DNA from: Alistipes sp.
GTDB lineage: Bacteria; Bacteroidota; Bacteroidia; Bacteroidales; Rikenellaceae
Assembly: GCA_017628595.1 (NCBI GenBank)
Contig: JAGBYV010000181.1
Location: 1-8,462, forward strand
Length of the DNA: 8,462 bases
Reading direction: 5' to 3'
Shown here piece by piece: positions 7,609-8,462 of the stretch; the first letter of the stretch is position 1, and every line of letters begins with the position of its first letter. Below the pieces are notes generated by a model that was given only the letters and a program-made list of their open reading frames with translations, made no database searches and was not told the DNA's origin. The translations under genes and the position numbers were made by a program.

Positions 7609-8462
7609 TTAGAACAACTTATTATCGCTCGCCGCAACGCTCTGCTCGGGCTGATCGTCGCGCACAATCTCCTTGCGACGTGACGAGGTGTCGTTATGCA
7701 CGACAAACTCCATATTGCGACGCTTGTATGAGGGAATACGCAACTCCTCCTCCAGATTATCGTACTTCGATATCTTGCGCTCGAGCACGGCGGGCATAGC
7801 TGCCGTCTGACGCTCAACGTTCTGCGCAGGCTGCAACTGGGGGATACGCTCCTCCGACTCGATCTCCAGCTCGGGCATAACCGGAGCAAAAGACTGCGGA
7901 CGCGAGAGCTCCTGCTGATCCTGATCAAAGCCCGTAGCCACAACCACTACCTCCAGCACGCCATCGGCCAGAGGCTTCTGGCTGGCACCCCAGATGATGT
8001 CGGCCTGATGTACGATGCCATCCTCGTCCTTATAGCTTGCATAAGACTGGATGTAGCGCAGCACCTCCATAGCCTCCTTATAGCTGATATCATCGACATT
8101 GGCAGCCGAGATACTCAGCAAAATCTTTTTTGCACCCGAGATAAGGTTGCTGTTCAAGAGGGGCGAGCACAACGACTTGCGTGCTGCCTCCTCGGCACGA
8201 TCCTCACCCTCGGCCGAAGCCACACCCATATGGGCACGACCGCTACCCTTCATCACTCGCTTCAAATCGGCGAAGTCGACGCGGATGAAAGCAGACTCAA
8301 CGGTGATGATCTCGGCGATACCCTTCGTAGCCGATGCCAGTATATCGTCGGCCTTGCCGAAGGCTTTGGTCATGGGCAGGTTGCCGAACTGCTCGATGAT
8401 GCTCTCGTTGTCGATAACGAGCAACGAATCGACATACTTACGCAACTCCTCGATACCCTGAC
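7609..8462 (-). CDS. ftsZ: Cell division protein FtsZ, C-terminal part (5' end outside window)
   Basis: The last 283 codons of the tubulin-like GTPase that forms the cytokinetic Z ring. The fragment opens with QGIEELRKYVDSLLVIDNE, the segment just after the GTP-binding loops, so the GGGTGSG tubulin signature lies beyond the window. The FtsZ C-terminal domain follows, with VESAFIRVDFADLKRVM, the GRAHMGVASAEGEDRAEEAA helix and LEVVVVATGF. A variable, Glu/Gln/Pro-rich linker of about 70 residues leads to IPSYKRRNMEF (7705-7737), which corresponds to the conserved C-terminal peptide that binds membrane-anchoring partners such as FtsA. Unusually compared with E. coli, 31 more residues follow it. 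The TAA stop is at 7609-7611. The next gene starts 9 bases later in the same reading frame. Confidence 0.97.
   Translation of the reverse strand, partial: QGIEELRKYVDSLLVIDNESIIEQFGNLPMTKAFGKADDILASATKGIAEIITVESAFIRVDFADLKRVMKGSGRAHMGVASAEGEDRAEEAARKSLCSPLLNSNLISGAKKILLSISAANVDDISYKEAMEVLRYIQSYASYKDEDGIVHQADIIWGASQKPLADGVLEVVVVATGFDQDQQELSRPQSFAPVMPELEIESEERIPQLQPAQNVERQTAAMPAVLERKISKYDNLEEELRIPSYKRRNMEFVVHNDTSSRRKEIVRDDQPEQSVAASDNKLF

Overview
This window looks like ordinary core chromosome from a member of the Bacteroidales (phylum Bacteroidota). Four things point there: a DUF4270 lipoprotein, a family essentially confined to this phylum, directly after what looks like the short phylum-type glycogen/starch synthase; a GldE-type CNNM/CBS membrane protein; a type IA topoisomerase without zinc fingers; and a TAnnTTTG-type promoter element with no Shine-Dalgarno sequences. 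Base composition and codon use look even throughout. The genus cannot be fixed from the window; an Alistipes-like (Rikenellaceae) or related gut lineage would fit.

Layout. The left half (1-4160) reads on the plus strand. It holds the 3' end of a probable glycogen/starch synthase, an overlapping DUF4270 lipoprotein, a hairpin, and topA (DNA topoisomerase I), which is followed by a well-formed intrinsic terminator. The right half (4262-8462) reads on the minus strand. In transcription order it holds the 3' part of ftsZ (its 5' end is outside the window), a gldE-like gene 9 bases later, a 4'-phosphopantetheinyl transferase gene overlapping gldE by 23 bases, and a MATE-family efflux transporter with its own -7 promoter element. 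topA and the MATE gene converge on a roughly 100-base gap.

How the genes relate. ftsZ, gldE and the phosphopantetheinyl transferase are packed tightly enough to be one co-translated unit. It joins the division ring protein, an inner-membrane protein of the magnesium-transporter-like CNNM/CorC group, and the enzyme that activates acyl and peptidyl carrier proteins. The synthase/DUF4270 pair is a second tight unit. topA and the MATE gene appear to be separately expressed.

I found no mobile element, CRISPR array, tRNA, rRNA or novel defence-like system. No stretch over 300 bases lacks a gene. The observations most worth a second look are the ftsZ/gldE junction (same reading frame, probable TTG start), the extension of FtsZ beyond its conserved C-terminal peptide, and the very short leader predicted for the MATE gene.
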